From Methylibium sp. (GTDB lineage Bacteria > Pseudomonadota > Gammaproteobacteria > Burkholderiales > Burkholderiaceae_C), in assembly GCF_013817345.1 (NCBI RefSeq), contig NZ_JACDCW010000023.1, forward strand, positions 1 to 44,910: a stretch of 44,910 nucleotides of DNA. The letters are read 5' to 3'. The position numbers were made by a program, and so were the translations under genes. This document shows, piece by piece, positions 25,274 through 34,925 of this stretch. How positions within the stretch are numbered: position 1 is the stretch's first letter; the number at the start of each line of letters is the position of its first letter. A model generated the notes under the pieces. The model made no database searches and was not told the origin of the DNA. It saw only the letters and a program-made list of their open reading frames with translations.

Positions 25274-25558
25274 ATGTCCACCACGACGATTCGTCTGCCG
25301 GATGACCTCAAGGCCCGCATCGCCACCGCGGCAGAGCGTGCGGGCACCTCGACCCATGGCTTCATCCTCGAGGCCATTGCAGAGAAGGCGGAGCAGGAAG
25401 AACGCCGCGCCGACTTTCACGACACCTCCGAAAAGCGGTACGCGGAGATTGTCGCCACCGGTCGCGCCATTCCCTGGAGCGAGATGCGCCGCTATCTGGA
25501 GGATCGCATCGCCGGCAAGAAGCCGGCACGACCCAAGGCCAGAAAATTGGCCCGCTGA
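25274..25558 (+). CDS. Ribbon-helix-helix antitoxin (CopG/ParD-like)
   Basis: A 94-residue protein with an N-terminal ribbon-helix-helix (STTTIRLPDDLKARIATAAERAGTSTHGFILEAI, residues 2-37) and a charged C-terminal part expected to wrap the toxin. Its gene lies two bases before a ParE/RelE-type toxin gene and 25 bases after a perfect palindrome, fitting an autoregulated type II antitoxin. Confidence 0.88.
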   Translation: MSTTTIRLPDDLKARIATAAERAGTSTHGFILEAIAEKAEQEERRADFHDTSEKRYAEIVATGRAIPWSEMRRYLEDRIAGKKPARPKARKLAR

Positions 25559-25560
25559 GA

Positions 25561-25857
25561 ATGGCTCGCATCGAGTTCGCCGGTCAGGTGACAGAAGACG
25601 TCGACCGCATCTTCGATCATCTTGCATTGCATGACGTCGAGAACGCGCCCTCGCGCATCCAGGACATCATTGCCGCCACCGACGTGCTCGTGCGCAATCC
25701 GCTGATCGGCCGGCTGTCAGGCACCCACCACCGCGAACTCGTCATCGGGCGCCGCTCGCGCGGCTACGTCGCCTTGTACCGCTACGTGCCAGAGCTCGAT
25801 ACCGTCTTCATCCTCGCCATCCGAAGCCAGGGCGAAGCCGGCTACGCACGGCCATGA
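25561..25857 (+). CDS. ParE/RelE-superfamily toxin
   Basis: The 98-residue protein has the RelE/ParE fold pattern: an N-terminal VTEDVDRIFDHL helix, a central LVRNPLIGR segment, ELVIGRRSRGYVALYRYVPELDTVFILAIRSQGE forming the beta-sheet, and a short C-terminus. ParE members poison gyrase while RelE members cut mRNA; sequence alone does not decide. It is paired with the preceding antitoxin. Its stop overlaps the serB start (ATGA), so serB translation may be coupled to the toxin operon. Confidence 0.87.
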   Translation: MARIEFAGQVTEDVDRIFDHLALHDVENAPSRIQDIIAATDVLVRNPLIGRLSGTHHRELVIGRRSRGYVALYRYVPELDTVFILAIRSQGEAGYARP

Positions 25858-26606
25858 CGCCGATTCCACAGCACGAACACATGAGCGCACCACTACAGTT
25901 CGCCCCCGGCCTCACCTTGCGTGGCTTCACGCCGCCGCTTCGGCTGACCGACTTCAAGCTCATCGCCTTCGACATGGATTCGACGCTGATCAACATCGAG
26001 TGCGTCGATGAGATCGCCGATGCGGCGGGGCGCAAGGCCGAGGTGGCGGCCCTCACCGAGGCGGCGATGCGCGGCGAGATCGCCGACTACAAGGCCAGCC
26101 TGCGCCAGCGCGTCGCGCTGCTGAAGGGCGTGCCGGTCTCGGCCCTGCACGAGGTGTACGAACAACGCCTGCAGCTCAACCCCGGCGCCGAAACGCTGGT
26201 GCGCGCCTGCCAGGCCGCCGGCCTGAAGACGCTGCTCGTCTCGGGCGGCTTTACCTTTTTCACCGATCGAATCCGTGATCGACTGCAGCTCGACGACACG
26301 CGCAGCAACGTGCTGGAGGTCGAAGGTCGCAACGCCGACGAGCGACTCACCGGCCGCATGGTGGACCAGTCCTGGGGCGACATCTGCGACGGTGCGGAAA
26401 AGCGGCGCATGCTGCTGCAGACCTGTGAGCGGCTGAGGATCAGCCCCCAACAGGCCATCGCCGTGGGCGACGGCGCGAACGACCTGCCGATGATGGGAGC
26501 GGCCGGTTTGAGCGTGGCGTACTGCGCAAAGCCTGCGGTGCGGGACCAGGCGATGGTCTCGATCGACGAAGGGGGGCTGGCGAGGCTGCTCGAGTTGACC
26601 GAGTAG
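25854..26606 (+). CDS. serB: Phosphoserine phosphatase
   Basis: The 250-residue HAD phosphatase completes serine biosynthesis by hydrolysing phosphoserine. Motif I is FDMDSTL (nucleophile D40, acid D42), motif II VSGG, and motifs III/IV include K in the QSWGD..GAEKR region and VGDGANDLPMM. It lacks the N-terminal ACT-like region of the longer enterobacterial form, as is common in Burkholderiales. ATG 25854 overlaps the upstream toxin stop; an internal ATG at 25881 (MSAPLQFAPG) is the alternative. Confidence 0.93.
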   Translation: MTPIPQHEHMSAPLQFAPGLTLRGFTPPLRLTDFKLIAFDMDSTLINIECVDEIADAAGRKAEVAALTEAAMRGEIADYKASLRQRVALLKGVPVSALHEVYEQRLQLNPGAETLVRACQAAGLKTLLVSGGFTFFTDRIRDRLQLDDTRSNVLEVEGRNADERLTGRMVDQSWGDICDGAEKRRMLLQTCERLRISPQQAIAVGDGANDLPMMGAAGLSVAYCAKPAVRDQAMVSIDEGGLARLLELTE

Positions 26607-26639
26607 CTCTCGGCTCTCGGGACACGCAGGGAAATGCAC

Positions 26640-26894
26640 ATGGAAGCCAAATGGCTCGAAGACTTCTTGAGCGTCGCGCGCACGGGCAGCTTCTCGCAGT
26701 CGGCGATCGAACGCCACGTGACGCAATCAGCCTTCAGCCGCCGCATCAAGGCGCTCGAACAGTGGGTCGGCGTTGCGTTGATCGACCGCTCTTCCTACCC
26801 CACGCGCCTCACTTCGGGCGGGGGGAAATTCCGCGATGCCGCGCGGGAAGCCACGGCCTCGCTGTTCAACATGAGACAGGAGTTGCGGCAGTGA
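26640..26894 (+). pseudogene. LysR-type regulator, N-terminal fragment
   Basis: The 84 residues contain the complete LysR helix-turn-helix (WLEDFLSVARTGSFSQSAIERHVTQSAFSRRIKALE) and the start of the linker helix, then stop. The entire ligand-binding domain of about 200 residues is missing. Directly at the stop begins the C-terminal part of an unrelated amidohydrolase, so the truncation looks like a deletion that joined two genes. The fragment could still bind DNA but would lack its effector domain. Confidence 0.8.
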
Positions 26895-27283
26895 CGATGG
26901 GCCCGGACCGCGCCGAACGCATCAACCCCTGCCGCACCGCTCTCGAGTCCGGCGTGCCGCTCGCGATCCATTCCGATGCACCAGTGACGCCCCTCGGACC
27001 CTTGTTCACGGCATGGTGTGCCGTCAACCGCCTCACGCCTTCGGGCCGCGTGCTCGGCACGGCCGAGCGCATTACGGTGCCCAAGGCGCTGCATGCGATC
27101 ACGCTCGGCGCCGCGTTCACGCTCAGGCTCGATCACGAGATCGGAAGCCTGGAATGCGGCAAGCGCGTCGACTTCTGCGTTCTGGAAGACGACCCGCTGG
27201 CCGTCGACCCGGCCGCACTTAAGGACATTGCGGTGTGGGGCACCGTCCTGTCGGGCCGCATCTTTCCTGCCCGGCGGCACTGA
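26891..27283 (+). pseudogene. Amidohydrolase (YtcJ-like, amidohydrolase 3), C-terminal fragment
   Basis: About 130 residues match the end of amidohydrolase-3 proteins: LAIHSDAPVTPLGPLFTAWCAVNR with the late metal-ligand Asp, ALHAITLGAAFTLRLDHEIGSLECGKRVDFCVLEDDP and WGTVLSGRIF. Full-length members have about 550 residues, so roughly three quarters, including the HxH metal site, is missing. It begins exactly where the LysR fragment ends (the overlapping bases GTGA carry a potential GTG start). It is almost certainly non-functional. It directly precedes the CobW-type GTPase, probably its former operon partner. Confidence 0.8.
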
Positions 27284-27288
27284 GGCCC

Positions 27289-28248
27289 GTGTCGATCGAG
27301 CGACTGCCGCTGCTGGTTGTCGGCGGCTTCCTGGGCGCAGGTAAAACCACGCTGATCAACCACTGGTTGACCGAGACCGGCAAGCCACCGCTGCGTCTGG
27401 CCGTGCTCGTGAACGACTTCGGCGCGATCAACATCGACGTCGCCTCCATCGCCTCACGCGGCGGCGATGTCATTGCGCTGACCAACGGCTGCGTGTGCTG
27501 CTCCATCGGAGACGACCTGGCAGGCGCGTTGATGCGCGTGCTCGACGCGGACGTTGCGGTGGACGCGATCGTCGTCGAGGCCAGCGGAGTGTCGGACCCC
27601 TGGCGCATCGCGCAGATCGCGCTTGCGGAGCCGCAACTGGCCCTGGCCGGCGTCGTGGTGCTGGTCGATGCCAGCGTGGCAGCACAGCAGTCGCGCGATC
27701 CGCTGCTCGCGGACACCCTGGTGCGGCAGTTGAAGTCGGCCGACCTGGTGGTGCTCAACAAGACGGATCTTGCCGACGACGACTCGGCCACCCGGATGGC
27801 ACGCAACTGGGTGCAGGCGCACGCGCCGTACACACCGTGCATCGCCCCTTCGGCGCCGGTGGTTTCGCTCGCCGAACTTCTAGAGGACCGCCCGGGGTTG
27901 CCGAGGCGAACGACCTCCGGTGCGGGGAGCGCTCCAGGCGAGCCAACCCACATCCATGCAACCGAGTTCGAGAGCTGGTCCATTCGGCCGAAGCACGCGT
28001 TCGACATGGAGGCCCTGCGCAAGCGACTCACCCGAATGCCGGCCGGCATGCTCAGGCTCAAGGGCTTTGTCCGTAGCGACAAAGGCGTGGTGGGGTGGGA
28101 GTTGCAGTTTGCTGGCCGTCATCTTTCGCTGCGCAAGGCGCCGTTTCTGGACGATGACGGCGTCGGCGTCGTGGCCGTCGGCCTGCGCGGGCAGCTTCCC
28201 CGCGCGGTCCTCGAATCGCTGTTCTCGTCGATCGACGCTCAGAGATGA
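27289..28248 (+). CDS. CobW/COG0523-family metal-chaperone GTPase
   Basis: The 319-residue protein has GGFLGAGKTT (Walker A, residues 12-21), VNDFGAINID, the metal-binding GCVCC motif (67-71), EASGVSDP and the NKTD base-specificity motif, plus a C-terminal CobW_C-like domain (about 210-319). COG0523 GTPases deliver zinc, cobalt or iron to client enzymes. The neighbouring amidohydrolase remnant suggests its client may once have been that metalloenzyme. The start is GTG 27289, just after the amidohydrolase stop and following GAGG; the open frame from 27235 lies within the remnant. No Zur-type box was recognised. Confidence 0.87.
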   Translation: MSIERLPLLVVGGFLGAGKTTLINHWLTETGKPPLRLAVLVNDFGAINIDVASIASRGGDVIALTNGCVCCSIGDDLAGALMRVLDADVAVDAIVVEASGVSDPWRIAQIALAEPQLALAGVVVLVDASVAAQQSRDPLLADTLVRQLKSADLVVLNKTDLADDDSATRMARNWVQAHAPYTPCIAPSAPVVSLAELLEDRPGLPRRTTSGAGSAPGEPTHIHATEFESWSIRPKHAFDMEALRKRLTRMPAGMLRLKGFVRSDKGVVGWELQFAGRHLSLRKAPFLDDDGVGVVAVGLRGQLPRAVLESLFSSIDAQR

Positions 28249-29408
28249 TGACAGCTCCGAGTCGCAAGGGACCACGCCCCCGCAACCTGCGCAGGTCTGC
28301 TGCAACGCGCGGTCGAAGGCGGCCAGCTCGCGCTCGCGTCCGATGAATGGCTGAGCGGCGCCCGGCGCGCGGCGTTCAGCGGCAGACTTCATTGCAGTGC
28401 ACCTTGCGGAGCGCCTGCCCACCGTGACGGCGGCGATTGCATGCGGAGCAGTCTAGTGGGCAAGCCGTTGAGCAGGGATGCCGCGCCTGTTGAAGGGAAT
28501 GACACCAGCCGTGCCGCTGCATGGCGCCGCCAGGTAGATCGCCCAGCGCCGATGTTGCGGCCCGCAAATTCGACTGCGGTCAGCAGCGGGGCTTGCTCCC
28601 GCCGGGATCGGCGGTCTTTGGACGTCGTTGCTGGGCTCTACCGGCACGGACACGCCGCCTTTCGGTCGGCAGCGCCTGGCCACAAAGCCATTCGCGTCGA
28701 TGGGAAGCGGGCGTCGGCGTGATGACTCCTGCGGAGCAAGCAGAACAGCGGCCGGCCGCCCGGCTTCAAATGCCGCCGCAGTCAAGCCGATTCGAGGTTT
28801 ATAACCCCCAAGGCGATCTTCCCAAGAACCAGGAAGCTTGGCGGTGATCGCCCTACCCTTCCCTTGAAGGCGGTCTGCCCGCCTCTATCCGAGTCGGAGA
28901 TCGACAGCCCCGCCACCCGACACGCTTACGTAGGTCGATCAGTCTGCAAAGCACGCACGCACTTTTGCTTCACACGGCGGGCGTTACACCGGCAAGCTCA
29001 GGCTGTGCAGGGAACTGCTTGCGACCCCTTTTGCTGCCTGTCGAGTCGGCCGCACCAACTTCTGTAGTGCAGCGGTTGCAGCCTTTGGACGCCATCGCCG
29101 TTATTCACCGTCGCGGCGACATTGCGGCCGTTCGTTGGACTACGGCAAGTTCGTTTGGATGACCGGATTGCGAGGTACTCGCCGACCTCGCCCGCAGCTC
29201 CGAGAAGAAGTTCCAAGGCACTGCCCCTTTTGTTTTGGACGGAAACCTGCCCCAAGAAGGCTGGAGCGAGGAACACAAGCGCCACGCCTATTAGCACGAG
29301 CAGCAGCTTGTCGAAAACATGCCCTTGACCAGCGGGTCCAGCAACCACACGGCAGCGAGCTGATGCTGAGAAACACCGCCAGCCTCAGGCCGGCAACGCC
29401 GGAGCGGC
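28249..29408. other. Gene-poor region after cobW, with one possible fragment
   Basis: About 1.16 kb without a convincing gene. On the minus strand at about 28270-28392 a stretch reads AAQPFIGRERELAAFDRALQQ, which resembles the N-terminal GRERE-L motif of AAA-type or LuxR-linked regulator ATPases. It stops being recognisable after about 40 residues and may be a gene remnant. Elsewhere short frames exist in all directions without family resemblance or ribosome sites. Confidence 0.4.
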
Positions 29409-32400
29409 CTATTCAAGCCGAGGAGGCCCTCCGAGCGAGTGGAGCGCCGTCTGCAACTGCGCCATGGACACCGGCTTTGCCACGTGGGCGTCGAAGCCGG
29501 CTTCCAAAGCCTTGCGAATATCGACGTCTCGCCCGTAGCCGGTAACTGCGATCGCAAGCAGGCGGTGACGAGTCGACAGCTTGCGCGCCGCAGCAACGAG
29601 CTCAAACCCGTCCATTTCGGGCATGCCGACGTCGGAGATGAGCACGTCGTAGGTCTTGGCGGCCAAGAGCGCGAGCGCTTCCTTGCCGCTGGGGGCGATG
29701 TCGACCACTGCGCCTTCGTACTGCAGGAGCATTGCGAAGGTCGACAGACTGTCATGATCATCGTCGACGGCAAGGACGCGCGCACCGGCCAGCCCGACGT
29801 TCGCAACCTGAGGAGCTGGTGGAGGGAAGCCAGCGGGTCTGTGCAGCGGCAAGGTGAGGACGAACGTGGTTCCCCGGCCAAGCCCCTCCGATTGCGCGTC
29901 GACGCGACCGCCGTGCGCACGCGCAAGCTCGTCGACAAGGGCCAGGCCGATTCCAAGGCCACCGCTATTCGTTCCGCCGCGCGCAGTGGGCTGGCTAGCC
30001 TGGCTGAACATCTCGAACACGCGCGGCAGAAATTCGGGCGCGATGCCGTTGCCCGTGTCGGTGATGCTCAGCTTTAAGTAATCGCCGTCTTCGCACAGGT
30101 CTACGCTGATCCGGCCCCCCGATGGCGTGAACTTCGCGGCGTTGCCGAGCAGGTTCCAGATAATCTGCTCAACGCGAACGCGATCGCAGTGGCATAGGAG
30201 GGGGGTCGCACCAAGCGTCATGGTGAAGGCGACGCCCTTCTTCTCCATGTCACCTGCTAGCGCCTGGCCCAGCGTGTGCGTTAGCTCGAGCAGGTCAACG
30301 TCCTCATACGCAAGGCTCAGCTTGCCGGTCTGGATGCGAGAGAGATCGAGGAGATCGTCGACGATCTTGGTCTGAGCGGAGATGGCCCTCTGGATGGTCT
30401 GGCCAATGCGCATGATGGGCGCGATGGACTGCGCCTCGGGCAGCCGCGTCAGCAGCTCGGCGTTGACCTGGATGAGGTTGAGTGGCTGCTTCAGCTCGTG
30501 CGACATCACGGCCAGGAACTTGTCCTTGACCTCGCCGGCGATCTGGGCGCCCGCCGAGACGTGCCTTTGATCGCGGAGCTCGCGTTCTGTGCCGAGCTGC
30601 ATCTGTTTGGCCTCACTCACGTCGCGCGCGATCTTCACGAAGCCCGCGCCGGAACCGCTTTGCAGAGGCGTCACCACACCGCTGCAGAAAAATGTGGTGC
30701 CGTTCGCCCGCACGTGCCAGCGTTCATCCTCGGCACGACCCCTGTCGAGGGCGGTACGGCGCTCCACGGCTGGGGCCCCTGCTGCGCGATCCGAAGGGAC
30801 GAAGAGCTGGTCGATGTTGCGCCCGATGATGTCCTCGGGTCGGTAACCGAAGATCGCCTCGGCGCCGAGATTCCAGGTGGTGATCACTCCACTTTCGTCG
30901 GTCGTCATCACCGCGAAGTCTTCGTTGACCATGATTGCGCGCATCAGCCTGTCCTCAGCCTCGCGCGCCCGATCCTGAGCGGCAAGCTGCTCCGAAAGGT
31001 CGACGAATGTCAGCACGGCACCTTCGATCTTGTTGCTGGTCGTGCGGTACGGCAGCGCCCGCGCGAGGTAGCGGCGGCCTTCGACGCTCTCGACCTGCCG
31101 TTCAACGGCTCGCAGCTCCTTGAAAGCGGTCGCAGCGTCCTCGCCGATTTCATCGAAGCGAAGGCGGCTGCGTATGTCCGTAAGCGGTCGGCCGATGTCG
31201 CTCGGGATCAGATGGAACAGCCTAGTTGCCTGTGGTGTGAAGCGCTTGATCCGCAAGCCGCTGTCGACAAACACGGTCGCGATGTCAGATGCGGACATGA
31301 GGTTCTTCAGATCGTCGTTGACCTGGGCGGCGTCATCAACCTTGACGCGCAGCTCGAAGTTGACCGTGCCGAGCTCCTCATTCATCGACTCGAGCTCTTC
31401 GCGACTGGTCTCGAGCTCTTCCGTAGCCGAGCGCAGTTCCTCATTGATCGCCTGCAGCTCCTCGTTCGCTGCCTTGTACTCCTCGGCGGAGACGGCAAAG
31501 CGGTCGAGGGTGTCCTGCAGCTGAGACTTCAGTTCCTTGTTATCCGCCTGTAGGCGCTCGAGCAGGCCTTCGCTGGCCTCGTCGGCGGTCACGCCCGAGA
31601 CGCCAGTGGGCAGGCCGCGCCATGGTTCGAAAACGATCAACCAACGTCGCGGCTCGTTAGACGTGCCCTGCACAGGGTGCACGGCAATCGACAGCTCGCG
31701 CTGCTTCCCATCCGCCTCGCGCTCCACCCGCGCATGCGCCAGACACTGCGTTTGCTCGGCTTTGAAAAGTGCGGCGCGAAGCTCGACGCGTACGTCGGGC
31801 GCGACGTTTGCGAGCAAATTGTCGCTCGGCACGCCGTCGCTGCGGCCGACAAACTCGGCGGCGCCCGGAGACATGTGAAGGATCTCGTACTCGCCGTTAA
31901 TGAGCGCACTCGGCGCCGAGACGTTCAGGAGCGCCAGCTGGTGCTGCAGCATCGCCGCATCAGCCGATTCGCCGGGCACCGGCACAGGCGCGGGCTGCCG
32001 CGGCGCTTGAGCGAAGGGGGTCGGGGAATGAAACGCCACACGGGGCGTTCGGATCGCGCCGGCGTTGGCCCTGAAGATCCGCCGTGCCTTGTCAACTGGC
32101 GTGAACAGGTCGCCACCGGAATCCGCAGATTCCGAATCGCCGAGAAAGAGGAAACCTCCCGGCTTCAGGGCATAGGCGAACGTCTCGAGGGCGGCGGCCT
32201 GCGCGACGGTGTCAAGGTAGATCAGCACGTTGCGGCAACAGACCAGGTCCAGCTTTGAGAAAGGCGGGTCGCCCAGGAGGTTGTGCTTGGCGAACAGCAC
32301 GGGGTCGCGGACCGAATGGACGACGCGGTACTCCTCGCCCTGTTGCTCAAAGAACTGCGTCAGCCGCGACGTCGATACGTCGGCGGCGATGGCGGCGGGG

Positions 32401-33298
32401 TAGGTGCCGCGCCGGGCGACGGCCAGTGCCGCTTCGTTGATATCGGTCGCGAAGATCTGCACGTTCACGGGCTGTGCGCGCCGCTCGGCCGCCTCCTGGA
32501 GCAGCATGGCAATCGAGTAGCCCTCTTCCCCCGTCGCGCAGCCCACGACCCAAGCTCGAAGGTCTTCGCCGCTTCGCACGCCTTCGAAGAGCTGCGGCAC
32601 GACCTCGCGCTGCAGTACCGCGAATGCCTCCGGGTTGCGGAAGAAGTTCGTCACGCTGATCAGCATGTCCTGCAAAAGCGGCACCGCTTCCTGGGGGTTG
32701 CCAGCCAGGAAGTCGCGGTATTGAAGTAGGTCGGCAGCGCCATTGACTTGCATCCGTCGGGCGATCCGTCGCAGCACCGTCGAGCGCTTGTAGTGCCTGA
32801 AATCGTGCCGCGTGTGGAAGCGCAACAGCGATAGGATCTCGGCCACCGGACCCTCGGCCCCTGCACCTCGCTTCGGTGCTTGAAACGGGTCTTGTGGCGT
32901 GGACGTCGGCTCGGCGGCTGCCACCGGCGAGTTCGTAGCGAGGTGCCAGAGCTCGACAAGGCGCGGGCCGATCTCCGCCGCGGGCAATACCAGGTCGACC
33001 AACCCGGTGTCGATCGCCGAGCGTGGCATCTGCGCAAACTGGGCTTCCTGCGGGGCTTGGGCAACCGACAGACCGCCCATTTCCTTCACCCGACCGACCC
33101 CGATGGCCCCATCGCTTCCCGTGCCGGAGAGCACGACGCACATTGCTCGCTCGAGGTGGACGTCGGCAAGGGCTCGAAAGAAGACGTCGATCGCCGTTGA
33201 GGGGCGGCGCCTGCCGCTGGGCACGGCCGGCTGGACGTGGCCGTCATCGGTCACCAAGTTGACCCCTGGGGCGATCACGTAGACGTGGTCACGCTCTA
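29409..33298 (-). pseudogene. CheB-CheR-PAS-histidine kinase-receiver hybrid, 3' portion separated by IS630
   Basis: This is the downstream 93 percent of a giant gene whose first 101 codons lie at 34479-34779 beyond an IS630 element. Removing the IS and one TA copy restores a single 1396-codon frame. In order it holds the rest of a CheB methylesterase (SGTGSDGAIGVG), a CheR methyltransferase (VVGCATGEEGYSIAMLL, CCRNVLIYLD), a coiled coil (KELKSQL to ELRVKVDDAAQVN), PAS domains (one with TTWNLGAEAIFGYRPEDIIG), a HisKA/ATPase kinase (VMSHELKQPLN, His codon at 30498-30500) and a receiver (ISDVGMPEMDGF, Asp codon at 29631-29633). An open frame of 1289 codons could restart at GTG 33278; it would keep CheR and kinase parts but lose the CheB serine. 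Confidence 0.88.
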
Positions 33299-34476
33299 GT
33301 GCAGTGCACGTGAAGTTATAGAACTTATCGATCTCGGCATACTCGTACAGCCCAGGAGGCTGGAGCGATGCGTGTTGCCAAGACGATCGAGCTGGACGAG
33401 CACACCGAGCGGGAGCTTCGTGTGCTGTCCAAGCGCCGGCGAGTGGAGGCCCGGCTTCAGCAGAGGGCGCTGGTTGTCTTGCTGGCCGCCAAGGGCTTGC
33501 AGAACAAGGACATCGCTGTGCAGGCGGGGCTTGATCGCCGCCAGGTGGCGCTGTGGCGTCAGCGCTTCCTGGACGGCGGCATCGATGCGCTTCGCAAGGA
33601 CGCGCCGCGCACGGGTCGGCCCGCCACGGTCACAGGCGAGATGGAGTCGCGGATCGTGCACGCCACGCTGCATGACAAGCCCATCGACGCCACCCACTGG
33701 AGCACCCGCACGTTGGCCGAACGCCTGGGCGTGGGTGCCACGACCATCCGCCGCGTTTGGCGCAGCAACGGCCTGAAGCCGCACCTGAGCCGGGCGTTCA
33801 AGCTCTCGCGCGACCCACGCTTCGAGGACAAGTTGCTGGACGTGGTGGGCCTGTACATGAATCCGCCCGAGCACGCCCTGGTGCTCAGCTGCGACGAGAA
33901 GAGCCAGATCCAGGCGCTCAACCGCACGCAGCCGGGCCTGCCGATGAAGCGCGGCCGTGCCGGCACCGTCACCCACGACTACAAGCGCCATGGCACGACC
34001 ACGCTGTTTGCGGCGCTCAACACGCTCGACGGCAGCGTGATCTCGCTGTGCCAGCCGCGGCACCGCCACGGTGAATGGCTCAAGTTCCTGCGGCTCATCG
34101 ACCGCCGCACGCCCAAGCACCTGAGCCTGCATCTGATCGTGGACAACTACGCCACGCACAGTCATCCCGACGTGCAGACGTGGCTGGCCCGGCACCCGCG
34201 CTTCGTCATGCACTTCACACCGACCAGCGCGTCGTGGCTGAACATGGTCGAGCGCTTCTTCCGCGACATCACCGACAAGCGCATCCGACGCGACAGCTTC
34301 ACCAGCGTGGCAGAACTGGAGCTGGCCATCGATCTGTACGTCGCCCATCACAACATCGATCCCAAGCCGTTCATCTGGACCGCCCGCGCGTCCGACATCC
34401 TGGCCAAGGTCACGCGGGCAAAGGCCGCACTCGTCGCCTCCGCAAAATAAGTACAGAACAGAGTGGCGCACTGCAC
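33299..34476 (+). mobile_element. IS630-family insertion sequence
   Basis: A complete 1178-base element. The ends are inverted repeats GTGCAGTGCAC (33299-33309) and GTGCAGTGCGC read from the right end (34466-34476), each flanked by the duplicated TA target (33297-33298, 34477-34478), as expected for IS630/Tc1-mariner elements. It carries one intact transposase gene and has inserted into the CheB domain of the CheB-CheR hybrid. Confidence 0.93.
33368..34450 (+). CDS. IS630-family transposase
   Basis: The 360-residue protein has an N-terminal helix-turn-helix region (KGLQNKDIAVQAGLDRRQVALWRQRFLDGG), a second one around TRTLAERLGVGATTIRRVWRSNGLKP and a DDE catalytic core: D in LSCDEKSQIQA, D in HLIVDNYATH and E in SASWLNMVERFF. 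It is full length with all three catalytic residues, so the element may be active. It lies inside the terminal repeats at 33299 and 34476 and is transcribed opposite to the gene it interrupts. Confidence 0.96.
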   Translation: MRVAKTIELDEHTERELRVLSKRRRVEARLQQRALVVLLAAKGLQNKDIAVQAGLDRRQVALWRQRFLDGGIDALRKDAPRTGRPATVTGEMESRIVHATLHDKPIDATHWSTRTLAERLGVGATTIRRVWRSNGLKPHLSRAFKLSRDPRFEDKLLDVVGLYMNPPEHALVLSCDEKSQIQALNRTQPGLPMKRGRAGTVTHDYKRHGTTTLFAALNTLDGSVISLCQPRHRHGEWLKFLRLIDRRTPKHLSLHLIVDNYATHSHPDVQTWLARHPRFVMHFTPTSASWLNMVERFFRDITDKRIRRDSFTSVAELELAIDLYVAHHNIDPKPFIWTARASDILAKVTRAKAALVASAK

Positions 34477-34478
34477 TA

Positions 34479-34779
34479 GCGCGGTCCTTTGCACGACCTG
34501 TATCACTGGCATCGACGTCGCGCGGCCCAGGATCGCGGCGATGTGGCTCTCGTGGTCGGGAGAAAGGTGGATCACTACGACGAACGCCATACCCGGGTGC
34601 TCGGGCAGCGCTTCGAACAGGCTCAGAAGGGCAGGCAATGCGCCCGCGGAGCCGCCGATGCCGACGACCGGGAAGTCGAGATGGCTGACCTGCTTCAGCG
34701 GGTCGCCTGCCTCGACCGCGGCGCCGGTTCGGGTGGAGCGAAGCGGCTCGGTGCCGAATGTAGCGGGCTCTTTAGACAT
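34479..34779 (-). pseudogene. CheB-CheR hybrid, 5' portion cut off by IS630
   Basis: The first 101 codons of the interrupted gene. They encode the start of the CheB methylesterase domain with catalytic serine S44 (GIGGSAGALPALL) and histidine H71 (VVVIHLSPDHES), ending in VVQRTAL at the TA insertion site. Translation would run into the IS and stop soon after. The remainder is at 29409-33298. Promoter and start should lie between 34780 and 34925, shared with the divergent CheB-like gene. Confidence 0.85.
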
Positions 34780-34925
34780 GGTCGCCGGTCATGCCGTTCG
34801 CTAGCGAGTCGCTCGACGCGGCTTTACCCGAAGCAGTGAAGAAGTGGTTTTGCGAGCAAGGCGCGCGCCTGCGGCACGAAGCCAGGCAAGCCGCTTGCTG
34901 AGACTTAGAGCATTCGGAGAGCACT

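Noticed and set aside
28270-28392. Minus-strand peptide AAQPFIGRERELAAFDRALQQ suggesting an AAA-type regulator
   Set aside because: Only about 40 residues resemble such proteins and no continuation was found in any frame, so it is mentioned as a possible remnant and not called as a gene.
33278-33280. GTG at 33278 as the true start of a shorter intact CheR-kinase gene
   Set aside because: The frame continues across the IS630 element to a proper start at 34779 with the missing CheB residues, so the gene is interrupted and not naturally short.
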